The notes under the pieces were generated by a model, which saw only the letters and a list, made by a program, of their open reading frames with translations, was not told the origin of the DNA and did not search any database. Both the position numbers and the translations under genes were made by a program. Below are positions 16,158 to 24,567 of a stretch of DNA of 64,000 nucleotides, one piece after another (position 1 is the stretch's first letter; each line of letters begins with the position of its first letter). The DNA is from Pseudomonadota bacterium (GTDB lineage Bacteria; Pseudomonadota; Gammaproteobacteria; Burkholderiales; Burkholderiaceae_C), in the NCBI GenBank assembly GCA_023442945.1, contig JAEZWW010000071.1, forward strand, positions 33,272 through 97,271, read 5' to 3'.

Positions 16158-17318
16158 ATGCAGACGTCTGAACCGTTTATTCCATTCGCTCGCCCCGATA
16201 CGGGCGAGGAAGAAATCGACGCCGTAGCGCGCGTGCTGCGTTCCGGCTGGTTGTCGACGGGGCCCGAAACCCGGGCGTTTGAGACCGAATTCGCCAACTT
16301 TCTGGGCGGTGGTCTTCATGCGATCGCGGTCAATTCTGCGACGGCCGCGTTGCATCTGGCCCTCGAAGCGATTGGCATCGGTCCGGGTGACGAGGTCATT
16401 GCCCCCACGCTGACCTTCACCGCCACAGTAGAGGTGGCTCGGTACCTGGGCGCTGATGCGGTATTGGTTGACGTGGATCCGATCACGCTCAACATGGACT
16501 CCGCCAAGGTGGAGGCGGCCATCACGCCTCGTACCAAGGCCATTTTGCCGGTCCATTACAGCGGCCTGGCGTGTGACATGGATGCGATCTTTGCGATCGC
16601 ACAGCGCCACCAGCTGCAGGTCGTTGAAGATGCGGCCCACGCCCTGCCAGCCACGTACCGCGGCCAAACCATTGGGCAGTTGGGCAGCGCGGCGACCGCG
16701 TTCAGCTTCTATGCCAACAAGACGATGACCACTGCTGAGGGTGGGATGATCGTGACCCGCGACGTGGACCTTGCAGCACGCATGCGTGTGATGCGCTTGC
16801 ACGGTATCAGCCGCGACGTTTTTGACCGTTTTCAAAGTACCACCCCTGGTTGGTATTACGAGATCATCGCGCCGGGTTTCAAGTACAACATGCCGGATAT
16901 CTCTGGCGCGCTGGGCCGAGTGCAATTGCGACGGCTGCCCGGCTTCCTTGACAGACGCCAGAAGATGGCGGCGCGCTACCTGCAGGAGTTGCGCGATCTG
17001 CCCTTGGTTCTCCCGGCCGATGCACCCGCTGGAGAGACGCACGCTTGGCACATGTTTGTCATTCGCTTGAGCGAAGCAGCGCGCTTGACCCGCGATCAGG
17101 TGATTCAGGCATTGAGCGACGCTGGCATTGGCACGAGCGTTCATTACTTGCCCTTGCATCGACAGCCCTATTGGCGCGACCGCTACGGTCTGCGAAACGA
17201 ACAGTTTCCAGTCGCCGACGACGCCTACGAGCGGATGATCAGCATTCCGCTGTACACCGCGATGAGCGATGACGAGCAAGGGCGGGTGATTGCCGCTTTG
17301 CATGCGATCTTGAGTTGA
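16158..17318 (+). CDS. DegT/DnrJ/EryC1/StrS sugar aminotransferase
   Basis: PLP enzyme that adds an amino group to a keto-sugar nucleotide, probably the 4-keto product of the dehydratase encoded at 18.3 kb. The 386 residues show the family start FARPDTGEEEIDAVARVLRSGWLSTG, VEDAAHALPATYRG and the PLP-binding Lys188 in FSFYANKTMTTAEGGM. WYYEIIAPGFKYNMPDISGALG fits the PglE/ArnB subgroup. It follows the glycosyltransferase by 16 bases and belongs to the same unit. Confidence 0.9.
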   Translation: MQTSEPFIPFARPDTGEEEIDAVARVLRSGWLSTGPETRAFETEFANFLGGGLHAIAVNSATAALHLALEAIGIGPGDEVIAPTLTFTATVEVARYLGADAVLVDVDPITLNMDSAKVEAAITPRTKAILPVHYSGLACDMDAIFAIAQRHQLQVVEDAAHALPATYRGQTIGQLGSAATAFSFYANKTMTTAEGGMIVTRDVDLAARMRVMRLHGISRDVFDRFQSTTPGWYYEIIAPGFKYNMPDISGALGRVQLRRLPGFLDRRQKMAARYLQELRDLPLVLPADAPAGETHAWHMFVIRLSEAARLTRDQVIQALSDAGIGTSVHYLPLHRQPYWRDRYGLRNEQFPVADDAYERMISIPLYTAMSDDEQGRVIAALHAILS

Positions 17319-17525
17319 TCGGTCCTGGTCGCACTCCTGGAACACTGATTGCCTCGGCTTGTAGCAAGGCGAGCATTGCCCTCTGGTTGGCTTGGGCCTG
17401 GATGCTACAGCTACGGCTCTGTTGAAACGTGTGACCAAATGGGCCGAGTCGCGGCATCGTTTTTGAGGCCAGATGCCGTTCGGCGAAAGGACGCATGTTG
17501 AGCCGTTATCCGACCAACGCCTGAG

Positions 17526-18137
17526 GTGAGCTTGGACATACGCCTTGTTGGAAAGCGCTGGATGGATCTGGCAGTTTCCGCACCTGCACTGGTGTTTCTA
17601 TTGCCCGTCTTGGTCGGAGTCGGCATGTGGGTTCGGCTGGACTCTGCCGGCCCCGCGCTCTTTCGCCAGGAACGCATCGGTCGGCATGGGCAAACATTCC
17701 GCATCCACAAATTCCGCACCATGCACCTGCACGACGGGGCTGGCCCGCTTGTGACCGCGTCGGGCGACGCCCGCATCACGCGCGCCGGCCGCTGGCTGCG
17801 GCGCACCAAGTTGGACGAATTGCCGCAGTTGTGGGACGTGCTGCGTGGCGCCATGAGCTTGGTCGGGCCGCGGCCCGAGGTGCCGCGCTACATGGCGCTG
17901 TACCCCGACGATGTGCGCGCCGCCATCTTGTCTGTCCGTCCAGGCATCACCGATCGGGCGGCGATCGAGTTCCGCGATGAAGAGCGCTTGCTAGCCGACG
18001 CGGCAGACCCGAACGCGGTCTATGTGACGCATATCATGCCGATCAAGCAGCGCTACTACCTGGACTACGTGGCGCACCACAGCGTGGCAGGGGATCTGCG
18101 GATTCTGTGGGACACCTTTGTCGCGCTTTGGCGCTGA
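17526..18137 (+). CDS. Phosphoglycosyl transferase (initiating sugar transferase)
   Basis: Monotopic phosphoglycosyl transferase that puts the first sugar phosphate on undecaprenyl phosphate. At 203 residues it is the minimal PglC-like type: one N-terminal re-entrant hydrophobic helix (about 15-36), FRQERIGRHGQTFRIHKFRTM, the catalytic Asp97-Glu98 in RTKLDELPQLWDVLRG, then MSLVGPRPEVP and RPGITDRAAIEFRDE. The start is a GTG with a weak ribosome-binding site. The 207 bases before it contain no gene or clear signal. Together with the dehydratase and aminotransferase it suggests an amino-sugar at the reducing end. Confidence 0.9.
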   Translation: MSLDIRLVGKRWMDLAVSAPALVFLLPVLVGVGMWVRLDSAGPALFRQERIGRHGQTFRIHKFRTMHLHDGAGPLVTASGDARITRAGRWLRRTKLDELPQLWDVLRGAMSLVGPRPEVPRYMALYPDDVRAAILSVRPGITDRAAIEFRDEERLLADAADPNAVYVTHIMPIKQRYYLDYVAHHSVAGDLRILWDTFVALWR

Positions 18138-18142
18138 ACATG

Positions 18143-18211
18143 AAATTCAAAACAAATCACCCTCCAGCCGGTACTGAATCTGCGCGGGCAGCTATGAAAT
18201 TGGAAGTAATC
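18143..18211 (-). repeat. Dispersed repeat copy in the glycan cluster
   Basis: Reverse copy: minus strand AATTTCATAGCTGCCCGCGC, AGATTCAGTACCGGCTGGAGG, GTGATTTGTTTTGAA. It begins just after the sugar transferase stop and ends about 45 bases before the dehydratase start. Confidence 0.85.
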
Positions 18212-18255
18212 AGCGGCCTCCGCCGATCGCAGCTCCTCGGCCATGGGGTCGAGCG

Positions 18256-20097
18256 ATGACGTCCTGGCGTGGCCTGCTCACCAGCCGCAGTTGGCTGGTC
18301 GATCTCCCCTTGGTCGCTTTCGCCTGGTGGGCCGCGTTCTGGCTGCGCTTTAACCTGCGCATTCCAGCGCTGTACCGCGCCGACGTGGAGTCGACCACCT
18401 TGCCGGCGCTGCTGTGCATGGCCGTCGGCCTGCTGTTGGTGCGGGTGCCGCGCCAATCGTGGCGCTACGTCAGCCTGGCCGATCTGCGCCAGTTGGCGGT
18501 GGGCGTGGGCGTGGGTACCCTGCTGTGCATCGCGGTGGTGATGGGCTTGCGCATTGAAGGCTTTCCGCGTTCGGTGTTTTTGATCTGGGGCATGTTGGTG
18601 CTGGGGCTGCTGGCGGGCGCGCGCGCGACCTGGCGCACGCTGACCGAGCGCAGCCAGTCCCAACGCACGGCGGGGCCCGGCGCGCAGCAGCCTTTGCTGA
18701 TCGTCGGCACCTTGCAGGAGGCCGACCATGCGTTGCGGACGCTCAAAGGGGTGAGCGGCTGGCAGGTCACGGGCATCGTGACGCCGACGGACGCCGAAAC
18801 AGGCCGCACCCTGCAGGGCGTGCCGGTGTTGGGCGGGGCCGCGCGGCTGGACGATCTGGCGCGCCAGGCACAGGTGTCGACCTTGCTGGTGGCGGGCGCG
18901 CCCGGCGCGGAGTTGCGCCGCGACCTGCTGCTGCGCTCCAGCGGCCTGGGGCTCCACCTGCTCACGCTGCCGACGGCGGATGAATTGCTGGGTCAGAACG
19001 CGGTCACGCGGCCGCGCAAAGTACGGCTGGAAGACCTGCTGGGGCGCGTGCCGGTTCAGTTGGATGCGCAAGGGCTGTCGCAGTTGCTCACCGGGCAGAC
19101 GGTCATGGTGACAGGTGCGGGAGGCTCCATCGGGTCCGAACTCTGCCGCCAGGTGGCCAGGTTTGGCGTGGCGCGGCTGGTGTGCGTCGACGTGTCGGAG
19201 TTGGCGGTCTACCAGTTGGAACAACAGCTGCGGCAAAGCCACCCGGCGATGACGGTGAGCTACTACACCGCCAACGTGCGCGAACTTGATCGTCTGCGGG
19301 CGATCGCGGCGCGGCACCGACCCAACGTGGTGTTGCACGCAGCGGCCTACAAGCACGTGCCTTTGATGGAGACCGACAACGAGGTCGAAGCGCTGCGCAC
19401 CAACGTGCTGGGCACGCTGAATGCGGCGCGGGTGGCCGGCGAGGTCGGCGCGGCGCGCTTCGTGCTGATCTCGACCGACAAGGCGGTCAACCCGACCAAT
19501 GTGATGGGCGCCAGCAAGCGGGTCGCTGAGCAGGTGGTGCAAGCGGTGGCCCAGGAATTCGCGCAGACGCGTTTTGTCGCTGTGCGCTTTGGCAACGTGC
19601 TGGGCTCCAGCGGTTCGGTCGTGCCCTTGTTTGAGGAGCAACTGGCCCGAGGTGGCCCGCTGACGGTGACGCATCCAGACATCGTGCGCTATTTCATGAC
19701 GATTCCCGAAGCCACGCAGTTGGTGCTGCAGGCGGGTTTGATGGGGCAGTCGGGCCAGATTTTCGTGCTCGACATGGGCGAGCCGGTGAAGATCGTGGAG
19801 CTGGCGCGGATGATGATCCGCCTGTCCGGCAAGACCGAGGGCGACGTCCCGATCGCGTTCACCGGCCTGCGCCCTGGCGAGAAGTTGTACGAAGAACTGC
19901 TGGCCGACGACGAGACCACGGCACCCACACCACACCCCAAACTGCGCGTGGCCCAGGTTGCGCCGGCATCGGCCGATGCCCTGCGCGATATTGAGGCGTG
20001 GCTGGCGCAGGCGGGGCCCGCGCCGTCGCCCGAGGCGCTGCGCAGCTGGCTGCAGGGCAGGGTACCGGAATACCGCGCGCAGCCGGTGCTTTTTTAG
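18256..20097 (+). CDS. UDP-N-acetylhexosamine 4,6-dehydratase, PglF/WbpM/CapD type
   Basis: Membrane-anchored short-chain dehydrogenase that converts a UDP-N-acetyl-sugar to its 4-keto-6-deoxy form. The 613-residue protein has four N-terminal membrane helices (to about 125), a CoA-binding-like Rossmann domain (about 145-240), LEDLLGR (268-274), the NAD motif TGAGGSIGSE (286-295) and the catalytic pieces STDKAVNPTNVMGASKR (406-422) with the Ser/Met/Lys arrangement instead of SYK. It is the last gene of the glycan cluster. Its TAG lies at the edge of a repeat copy. Confidence 0.93.
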   Translation: MTSWRGLLTSRSWLVDLPLVAFAWWAAFWLRFNLRIPALYRADVESTTLPALLCMAVGLLLVRVPRQSWRYVSLADLRQLAVGVGVGTLLCIAVVMGLRIEGFPRSVFLIWGMLVLGLLAGARATWRTLTERSQSQRTAGPGAQQPLLIVGTLQEADHALRTLKGVSGWQVTGIVTPTDAETGRTLQGVPVLGGAARLDDLARQAQVSTLLVAGAPGAELRRDLLLRSSGLGLHLLTLPTADELLGQNAVTRPRKVRLEDLLGRVPVQLDAQGLSQLLTGQTVMVTGAGGSIGSELCRQVARFGVARLVCVDVSELAVYQLEQQLRQSHPAMTVSYYTANVRELDRLRAIAARHRPNVVLHAAAYKHVPLMETDNEVEALRTNVLGTLNAARVAGEVGAARFVLISTDKAVNPTNVMGASKRVAEQVVQAVAQEFAQTRFVAVRFGNVLGSSGSVVPLFEEQLARGGPLTVTHPDIVRYFMTIPEATQLVLQAGLMGQSGQIFVLDMGEPVKIVELARMMIRLSGKTEGDVPIAFTGLRPGEKLYEELLADDETTAPTPHPKLRVAQVAPASADALRDIEAWLAQAGPAPSPEALRSWLQGRVPEYRAQPVLF

Positions 20098-20155
20098 ATC
20101 AAATCGACCGTCAGCCCTACGGCAATCTGCACGGGCAGCTATTAGATAGATAGCA
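20098..20155 (-). repeat. Dispersed repeat copy after the dehydratase
   Basis: Reverse copy directly after the TAG stop: minus strand TAATAGCTGCCCGTGCAGAT, TGCCGTAGGGCTGACGG, TCGATTTGAT. It fills most of the 81-base convergent gap and is the only candidate transcription end between the two genes. Confidence 0.85.
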
Positions 20156-20178
20156 TGGATCGGATGCGGCGGCCCGGC

Positions 20179-20826
20179 TTATTCGGCGTCAGCGTTGCCG
20201 ATACCGGCCTTGGCCAGCACGTCGGCCACCAATTCAAGGCGAAGCAGCGGGTTGTCCAGGCTCATCAGTTGTTGCCGCGTGCCGGTCGGCAGTGGCAGCA
20301 ACTCGCACCAGCGGTTGGCGACCCAGGCGCAATCGCCGTAGTGCGCGTCGTCGTCGTTGAAGGCGCCTTCGCTGCCCGGGCGCGCGTTCAGGTTGGCGCG
20401 CACCTGCCGCAGTGCCTGCGCCACCCCGGCCAGGTCGTCCGGCAACGCAACGGCGGGGTCGTCCGCCAGCAAGGTAACGTCGGCGATCCAAAGGCCGTGC
20501 TTGAGCCGGCTGTGCCGGTCCACGCGAAAGCGTTGCGCGCCCCGGCATTCGATCGACAGCAGTCCGGGTTGCTCTTGGCTCAGCGAAGTGAGGTGGGCGA
20601 GCGTGCCCACGGGCTCCAACTGCTCGTCGGGCGCGCCGGCCACCTGGACCTCACGGCCTTGTCGCAGCGCAACCACGCCGAAGGGAGCGCCCGCCTCATG
20701 GCAGCGGCGCACCATGTCGAGGTAACGCACTTCGAACACGCGCAGGGGCAAGCGCCCGCCAGGGAACAGCACGGTGCCGAGGGGGAACAAAGGGAGTTGG
20801 GTGAGGGTCAGGGCTGTATCGTTCAT
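20179..20826 (-). CDS. LON peptidase substrate-binding-domain protein
   Basis: Stand-alone Lon N-terminal domain protein of 215 residues, without the ATPase and protease parts. It begins LTQLPLFPLGTVLFPGGRLPLRVFEVRYLDMV, the hallmark of the family, and ends in a helical segment. Such proteins are widespread in Betaproteobacteria; the role is not settled. The ATG at 20826 fits the family start. It is divergent from the YggT gene, with 124 bases between the starts. Confidence 0.9.
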   Translation of the reverse strand: MNDTALTLTQLPLFPLGTVLFPGGRLPLRVFEVRYLDMVRRCHEAGAPFGVVALRQGREVQVAGAPDEQLEPVGTLAHLTSLSQEQPGLLSIECRGAQRFRVDRHSRLKHGLWIADVTLLADDPAVALPDDLAGVAQALRQVRANLNARPGSEGAFNDDDAHYGDCAWVANRWCELLPLPTGTRQQLMSLDNPLLRLELVADVLAKAGIGNADAE

Positions 20827-20950
20827 CGCGTGCCGCCAGGGCATTCCGCTGGGCGACCAAGGGCATCTGGCACACGGCGGTAGGGCTATCATCGCACGCA
20901 CCTTGGCGCGGCCTCGCGCCATTTTTCACATCCTGACCCACCAAGCGCCC

Positions 20951-21520
20951 ATGTTTTTTGAAGTGATCAAGTTTTTGCTGGAAGTGGCCAGCACGCTGGT
21001 GGGCGGTGCGTGCCTGTTGCGCATGTTCATGCGCTGGCGGGCCATGTCGATGGCCAACCCCGTTGGTCGTTTTGTGCAGGCGTTGACGGACTGGTTGGTG
21101 CTGCCGTTGCAGCGCATTCTGCCGCCGTCGAACCGTGTGGATGCGGCCAGCCTGCTGGCAGCGTGGCTGTTCAAGCTGCTGCAGTACGCGGCGCTGATGG
21201 CGTTGCTCGGCATGTCGCGCTGGGCTTTGCTGCCGGTGCTGGCATTGCTGGGCGTCGCGCGCCTGGCCACGTCGGTCGCCACCGCGGTCATCCTCGTCGC
21301 GGCGATTTTTTCATGGATGCAGAACCGGACCGCCATCTCCGACGTGTTCGAGCGGCTGAGCGCGCCACTGCTGGCACCGTTGCGCAGGGTGGTGCCGCTG
21401 GTCGGTGGCGTCGACCTGACGCCGGTTCTCGCCCTGGTGGTGCTGCAGGTGCTGGCGATGGTGCTGGGCCAGCTGCAGGTGCAGCTGCTGGGTTCGGGCG
21501 TCTTGCTGGGCGCTGGCTAA
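20951..21520 (+). CDS. YggT family membrane protein
   Basis: Integral membrane protein of 189 residues with two YggT repeats, each holding helix pairs separated by a short conserved loop (FVQALTDWLVLPLQRILPP and VFERLSAPLLAPLRRVVPL). The family is linked to cell-division and osmotic phenotypes in other bacteria, but its biochemical role is open. The ATG at 20951 begins MFFEVIKFLLEVAS. In many proteobacteria it follows proC; here it follows nothing related. Confidence 0.9.
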   Translation: MFFEVIKFLLEVASTLVGGACLLRMFMRWRAMSMANPVGRFVQALTDWLVLPLQRILPPSNRVDAASLLAAWLFKLLQYAALMALLGMSRWALLPVLALLGVARLATSVATAVILVAAIFSWMQNRTAISDVFERLSAPLLAPLRRVVPLVGGVDLTPVLALVVLQVLAMVLGQLQVQLLGSGVLLGAG

Positions 21521-21521
21521 G

Positions 21522-21550
21522 GCGACGCCTCCTAAGGAGGGACGTCGGCC
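21522..21550. terminator. Hairpin between convergent yggT and accD
   Basis: The 48-base gap holds the inverted repeat CGACG.CTCCT / AGGAG..CGTCG. There is no T-run on either side, so a bidirectional terminator is possible but not proven. Confidence 0.4.
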
Positions 21551-21568
21551 GGGCATCGGACAGGGCGC

Positions 21569-22441
21569 TTACTGAACCGCGTCGGCTGGCTGGCGCAGCA
21601 GCATGGCCAGGACGTTGGCGACGCGGTCGCGCAACTCACGCCGGTCGCAGATGAAGTCGACCGCGCCTTTGGATTCGAGGAACTCGGCGCGCTGAAAGCC
21701 TTCGGGCAGCGTGACGCGGACGGTGTTTTCAATCACGCGCGGGCCAGCAAAACCGATCAGTGCCTTGGGTTCGGCGATGACCACGTCGCCGACGAAGGCG
21801 AAGCCGGCGGACACCCCGCCCATGGTGGGGTCGGTCAGCACGCTGATGTAGGGCAGGCCCTTCTTGGCCAGGTGCGTGAGGGCCGCGTTGGTCTTGGCCA
21901 TCTGCATCAGGGACAGCAGGCCTTCTTGCATGCGCGCGCCGCCGGTGGCGGTGAAGCAGATGAAGGGCACCTTTTGCTCGATGGCGGTTTCCACGCCACG
22001 CACAAAGCGCTCGCCCACGACGCTGCCCATGGAGCCACCCATGAAGCCGAATTCAAACGCCGACGCCACCACGTTGATGGACTTGACCGAGCCGCCCATG
22101 ACGACCAGCGCATCAGTTTCACCCGTCGCTTCCATCGCTTCCTTGAGGCGTTCGGGGTATTTGCGGCTGTCCTTGAACTTCAGCGCGTCGACCGGGACGA
22201 CTTCCTGGCCGATTTCGTAGCGGCCCTCGTGGTCGAGGAACCCATTCAGGCGGTCGCGCGCGCCAATGCGGTGGTGGTGACCGCAGTTGGGGCAGACGTT
22301 CTGGTTTTGCTCCAGATCGGTCTTGTACAGCACCGTTTCGCAGGCCGGGCACTTGATCCAGAGGCCCTCGGGCATCTGGCGACGCTCAGCGGCGTCGGTT
22401 TTCTGGATCTTCGGGGGCAGCAGTTTCTCGAGCCAGCTCAT
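21569..22441 (-). CDS. accD: Acetyl-CoA carboxylase carboxyltransferase subunit beta
   Basis: Beta subunit of the carboxyltransferase that makes malonyl-CoA for fatty acid synthesis. The 290-residue protein has the N-terminal four-cysteine zinc ribbon (CPACETVL ... CPNCGHHH) and a crotonase-like core with GGSMGSVVGERFVRG and ATGGARMQEGLLSLMQM. AAGGAG six bases before the ATG is a good ribosome-binding site. It ends the fimV-truA-trpF-trpB-trpA-accD series on the minus strand, the usual beta-proteobacterial order. Confidence 0.97.
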   Translation of the reverse strand: MSWLEKLLPPKIQKTDAAERRQMPEGLWIKCPACETVLYKTDLEQNQNVCPNCGHHHRIGARDRLNGFLDHEGRYEIGQEVVPVDALKFKDSRKYPERLKEAMEATGETDALVVMGGSVKSINVVASAFEFGFMGGSMGSVVGERFVRGVETAIEQKVPFICFTATGGARMQEGLLSLMQMAKTNAALTHLAKKGLPYISVLTDPTMGGVSAGFAFVGDVVIAEPKALIGFAGPRVIENTVRVTLPEGFQRAEFLESKGAVDFICDRRELRDRVANVLAMLLRQPADAVQ

Positions 22442-22468
22442 GGCGGAACTCCTTGTTTGATAGCGCGA

Positions 22469-23290
22469 TTATGTGTCCAGCGCCGCGCGGACCGGCCGCA
22501 GAAAGTCGATGGCGGCGGCTACCACGCGCTCATGCGGCTGGTTTTCGATCAGCTGGATCAGTCGGCTGCCGATGACCACGGCATCGGCCACGCGGCCGAT
22601 CGCGGCGGCAGTGGCTGCATCGCGGATGCCGAAGCCGACACCTACCGGCACGCTGACGTGTTCGCGGATGCGGGGCAGCATGGCTTCCACCTCGGCGGTG
22701 TTGAGGGTGCCGGAACCCGTCACGCCCTTGAGGGACACGTAATACACGTAGCCACTGGCGACGCGCGCCACCTGCTGCATCCGCTCGGGTGTCGACGTGG
22801 GCGCCAGCAGGAAGATGAGGTCCACACCGTGGGCGCGCAACTCGGCCGCGAAGTCGACGCATTCTTCCGGCGGGTAGTCGACGATCAGCAACCCGTCCAC
22901 GCCCGCGGCCGCTGCGTCGCGGATGAAAGCGGATTCGCTGCCGCCCTTGCCGTGCAAATGGTCGTAACGCTCCACGGGGTTGGCGTAGCCCATCAGCACG
23001 ACGGGCGTGCTGTCGTCCTTTTCACGGAAGGTCTTGACCATGGCCAACACCTGCGCGAGGCCAATGCCCAGGGCCAGCGCGCGGTCGCCGGCTTTCTGGA
23101 TGACCGCGCCGTCGGCGCTGGGGTCGGAGAAGGGGACGCCCAACTCAATCACATTGGCGCCCGCCGTGACCATGCCGTGCATGAGCGCGGGCGTGATGTC
23201 GGCGTAGGGGAATCCGGCGGTGACGTAGGGGATGAGCGCCTTGCGGCCGTTCTTGCGCAGGGCATCGAAGGTGGCGGCGATGCGGCTCAT
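22469..23290 (-). CDS. trpA: Tryptophan synthase alpha subunit
   Basis: Cleaves indole-3-glycerol phosphate and feeds indole to TrpB. The 273-residue TIM barrel has the catalytic Glu49 and Asp60 in NVIELGVPFSDPSADG, and VYYVSLKGVTG near residue 180. The start ATG at 23290 overlaps the trpB stop, so translation is coupled and the subunits will be made in equal amounts. Confidence 0.97.
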   Translation of the reverse strand: MSRIAATFDALRKNGRKALIPYVTAGFPYADITPALMHGMVTAGANVIELGVPFSDPSADGAVIQKAGDRALALGIGLAQVLAMVKTFREKDDSTPVVLMGYANPVERYDHLHGKGGSESAFIRDAAAAGVDGLLIVDYPPEECVDFAAELRAHGVDLIFLLAPTSTPERMQQVARVASGYVYYVSLKGVTGSGTLNTAEVEAMLPRIREHVSVPVGVGFGIRDAATAAAIGRVADAVVIGSRLIQLIENQPHERVVAAAIDFLRPVRAALDT

Positions 23291-24567
23291 GCGCGTTCTC
23301 CTTTGGCAGGCGCGCCCTTGACCACATGGCCCCGCATCGAGGGGCGGTCGTAGAAGTCTGCGCCGTCCAGGTCGGCGACGGTGCCGATGTCCTTGTCGCC
23401 CCGGCCGGATAGGCAGACGAGGATCGATTGGTCCGAGCGCATCGTCGGCGCGAGCTTCAGCGCGTGCGCAAAGGCATGGCTGGATTCCAGCGCAGGAATG
23501 ATGCCTTCGGTGCGGCACAGGTGATGAAAGGCGGCCAACGCCTCGGCATCCGTGGCGCCCACGTACTCGGCGCGACCGATGTCTTTGAGCCAGGCGTGTT
23601 CCGGCCCGACACCGGGATAGTCCAGGCCGGCCGAGATGCTGTGCGTTTCGGTGATCTGGCCGTTGGCGTCCTGCAGGATGTAGGTGCGGTTGCCGTGCAG
23701 CACGCCGGCGCTGCCGCGTTGCAGACTGGCCGAGTGCTTGTCGGTGTCCAGGCCTTGACCGGCCGCTTCCACGCCGATCAGGCGCGTTTTCTCGTGTGGG
23801 ATGTACGGGTAAAAGATGCCCATGGCGTTGCTGCCGCCGCCCACGCAAGCCAGGACGGCGTCCGGCTGCGTGGCGGCGACACCGAGCGATTGGAGCATCT
23901 CGGGCATCTGCTGCAGACACTCTTCACCGATCACGCTCTGAAAGTCGCGCACCATCATGGGGTAGGGATGGGGGCCAGCCACCGTGCCGATGATGTAGAA
24001 GGTGTTGTCCACGTTGGCCACCCAGTCGCGCATGGCTTCGTTCAGCGCGTCCTTAAGGGTGCGGCTGCCGGATTCGACGGGCACCACCGTCGCACCCAGC
24101 AATTTCATGCGGTAGACGTTGGGGGACTGGCGCTTGACGTCCTCGGCGCCCATGTAGACCACGCATTCGAGGCCGTAGCGCGCACAAATGGTGGCGGTCG
24201 CCACGCCGTGCTGACCGGCCCCGGTTTCGGCAATGATGCGCGGCTTGCCCATGCGCTTGGCGAGCATGGCCTGGCCAATCACGTTGTTGATCTTGTGTGC
24301 GCCCGTGTGGTTGAGGTCTTCGCGTTTCAGGTAAATCTGCGCGCCGCCCAACTCGCGGCTGGTGCGCGCGGCGTGGTAGATGGGCGATGGCCGTCCGACG
24401 TAGTGGGCCAGTTCGTACCGGAATTCGGCTAAGAAGGCCGGGTCGTGTTGGTAGCGCGCATAGGCTTCGCGCAACTCGTTGATGGCGTAGGTCAGCGTTT
24501 CGCTGACGAAACTGCCGCCATAGCGGCCGAAATGCCCATGAATATCGGGCTGTTGGTAGTCAATCAT
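23287..24567 (-). CDS. trpB: Tryptophan synthase beta subunit
   Basis: PLP enzyme that joins indole and serine to give tryptophan. The 426-residue protein has LKREDLNHTGAHKINNVIGQA with the PLP lysine Lys92, GAGQHGVATA and the phosphate-binding glycine loop CVGGGSNAMG. The ATG overlaps the trpF stop and the TGA overlaps the trpA start. No attenuator or TrpR site is visible upstream, as expected for a gene deep in an operon. Confidence 0.97.
   Translation of the reverse strand: MIDYQQPDIHGHFGRYGGSFVSETLTYAINELREAYARYQHDPAFLAEFRYELAHYVGRPSPIYHAARTSRELGGAQIYLKREDLNHTGAHKINNVIGQAMLAKRMGKPRIIAETGAGQHGVATATICARYGLECVVYMGAEDVKRQSPNVYRMKLLGATVVPVESGSRTLKDALNEAMRDWVANVDNTFYIIGTVAGPHPYPMMVRDFQSVIGEECLQQMPEMLQSLGVAATQPDAVLACVGGGSNAMGIFYPYIPHEKTRLIGVEAAGQGLDTDKHSASLQRGSAGVLHGNRTYILQDANGQITETHSISAGLDYPGVGPEHAWLKDIGRAEYVGATDAEALAAFHHLCRTEGIIPALESSHAFAHALKLAPTMRSDQSILVCLSGRGDKDIGTVADLDGADFYDRPSMRGHVVKGAPAKGERA

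Noticed and set aside
17319..17525. Possible gene remnant between the aminotransferase and the sugar transferase
   Set aside because: All frames are interrupted and no peptide is recognisable; left as a plain gap.
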